Below, in pieces: positions 63,720 through 64,000 of a stretch of 64,000 nt of DNA; the first letter of the stretch is position 1; each line of letters opens with the position of its first letter. The DNA comes from Rhizobacter sp. Root404 (lineage in GTDB: Bacteria; Pseudomonadota; Gammaproteobacteria; Burkholderiales; Burkholderiaceae_C). The stretch is from the NCBI RefSeq assembly GCF_001425865.1, contig NZ_LMDS01000004.1, positions 313,515 to 377,514 on the forward strand, in the 5' to 3' direction. The notes beneath the pieces were generated by a model. It saw only the letters and a list, made by a program, of their open reading frames with translations, was not told the origin of the DNA and did not search any database. A program made the translations under genes and the position numbers.

Positions 63720-64000
63720 TCAGTGGGGGTGGAGGGTGTGCGAGGTCCCGATGGGCGCACTGGGCGTGATGACAGCTTCGAGGTATTCGGCGGACACGAC
63801 GAGCGAATGCGCGCCCGCCGTGTTGCAGGCCTCCAGCAGCGCGGTGATGTCGCGTTCGAGCGCCATCTGCCCTGGCGCGTCGAGCGCCGCGAACACCCTG
63901 TGAGTCGGCCCGTGGAAGTCCCGGAAGACCTGCACCCAGTGAGCGGCCGACCGATATCGAAAGTGGAAGTGCCGGCGACGGAAGTGCATCTCCGCGGGTG
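63720..64000 (-). CDS. SAM-dependent methyltransferase, C-terminal end (5' end outside window)
   Basis: About 93 residues of a C-terminus that reads into the window edge. The stretch RSAAHWVQVFRDFHGPTHRV and the end SLVVSAEYLEAVITP match the tail of a common class I methyltransferase group. The SAM-binding part lies beyond the window. It stops 11 bp before the cysteine-synthase fusion, so it should be the previous gene of the same operon. No start in the window is credible; the ATG near 63989 is internal. Confidence 0.7.
   Translation of the reverse strand, partial: PAEMHFRRRHFHFRYRSAAHWVQVFRDFHGPTHRVFAALDAPGQMALERDITALLEACNTAGAHSLVVSAEYLEAVITPSAPIGTSHTLHPH

Overview
The window looks like a chromosome segment from a high-GC betaproteobacterium of the order Burkholderiales (Rubrivivax/Leptothrix/Methylibium-like). 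This is inferred from gene content, not from a marker gene. No rRNA, tRNA, CRISPR array, insertion sequence or phage gene was recognised.

The first two thirds (1-41 kb) is a large exopolysaccharide (EPS) locus of the kind linked to the exosortase XrtA / PEP-CTERM system. It starts with the end of a DegT-type sugar aminotransferase and a PglD/NeuD-like acetyltransferase. A leftward operon follows (11.8 to 1.8 kb): Wzz-type chain-length protein, tyrosine autokinase, WD40 lipoprotein and a 2119-residue secreted multidomain protein. A rightward operon runs from 12.0 to 31.0 kb: a sugar transferase that starts the repeat unit on lipid carrier, nucleotide-sugar enzymes (three epimerase/decarboxylase-type SDRs, a DegT aminotransferase, a UDP-sugar dehydrogenase), a Wzx flippase, a Wzy/ligase-like polymerase, at least five glycosyltransferases, two methyltransferases and a deacetylase-like protein. 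Many of its genes are joined by 4-bp stop/start overlaps. Local GC drops inside the DegT gene near 14.8 kb, so the block after that point looks like a swapped-in serotype cassette. From 41.4 down to 30.9 kb a third, leftward set holds a Crp-type regulator, an ATPase fused to a degenerate WecB-like domain, the Wza-type export protein, the TIGR03016-type outer-membrane barrel, a second XrtA-type ATPase, two secreted or lipid-anchored proteins and a convergent glycosyltransferase. Exosortase itself and any PEP-CTERM substrate are absent from the window.

From 41.7 to 43.6 kb two paralogous NarL/FixJ-type response regulators flank a 45-residue lipoprotein. Then come a MacA/MacB-like ABC exporter (43.7-47.0 kb), a patch of decayed stress-type genes (47.2-48.5 kb) and an Mla/MCE-type lipid transport operon (48.5-52.2 kb).

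From 52.2 to 59.4 kb is a signalling island: a three-PAS histidine kinase, a truncated response regulator, a KaiC-like double ATPase translationally coupled to a hybrid histidine kinase, a further kinase and a small hypothetical protein. The window ends with a leftward operon (64.0 to 60.1 kb): the end of a SAM methyltransferase, a cysteine-synthase/glutaredoxin fusion, an AhpD-like protein and a PLP amino-acid decarboxylase. This may be a sulfur or amine small-molecule pathway.

The strongest candidates for something undescribed are the ATPase/degenerate-WecB fusion (38.5-40.5 kb), the CysK-glutaredoxin operon (60-64 kb), the GGDEF-like/sugar-transferase fusion (12-13.2 kb) and the KaiC/hybrid-kinase pair (54.6-57.8 kb).
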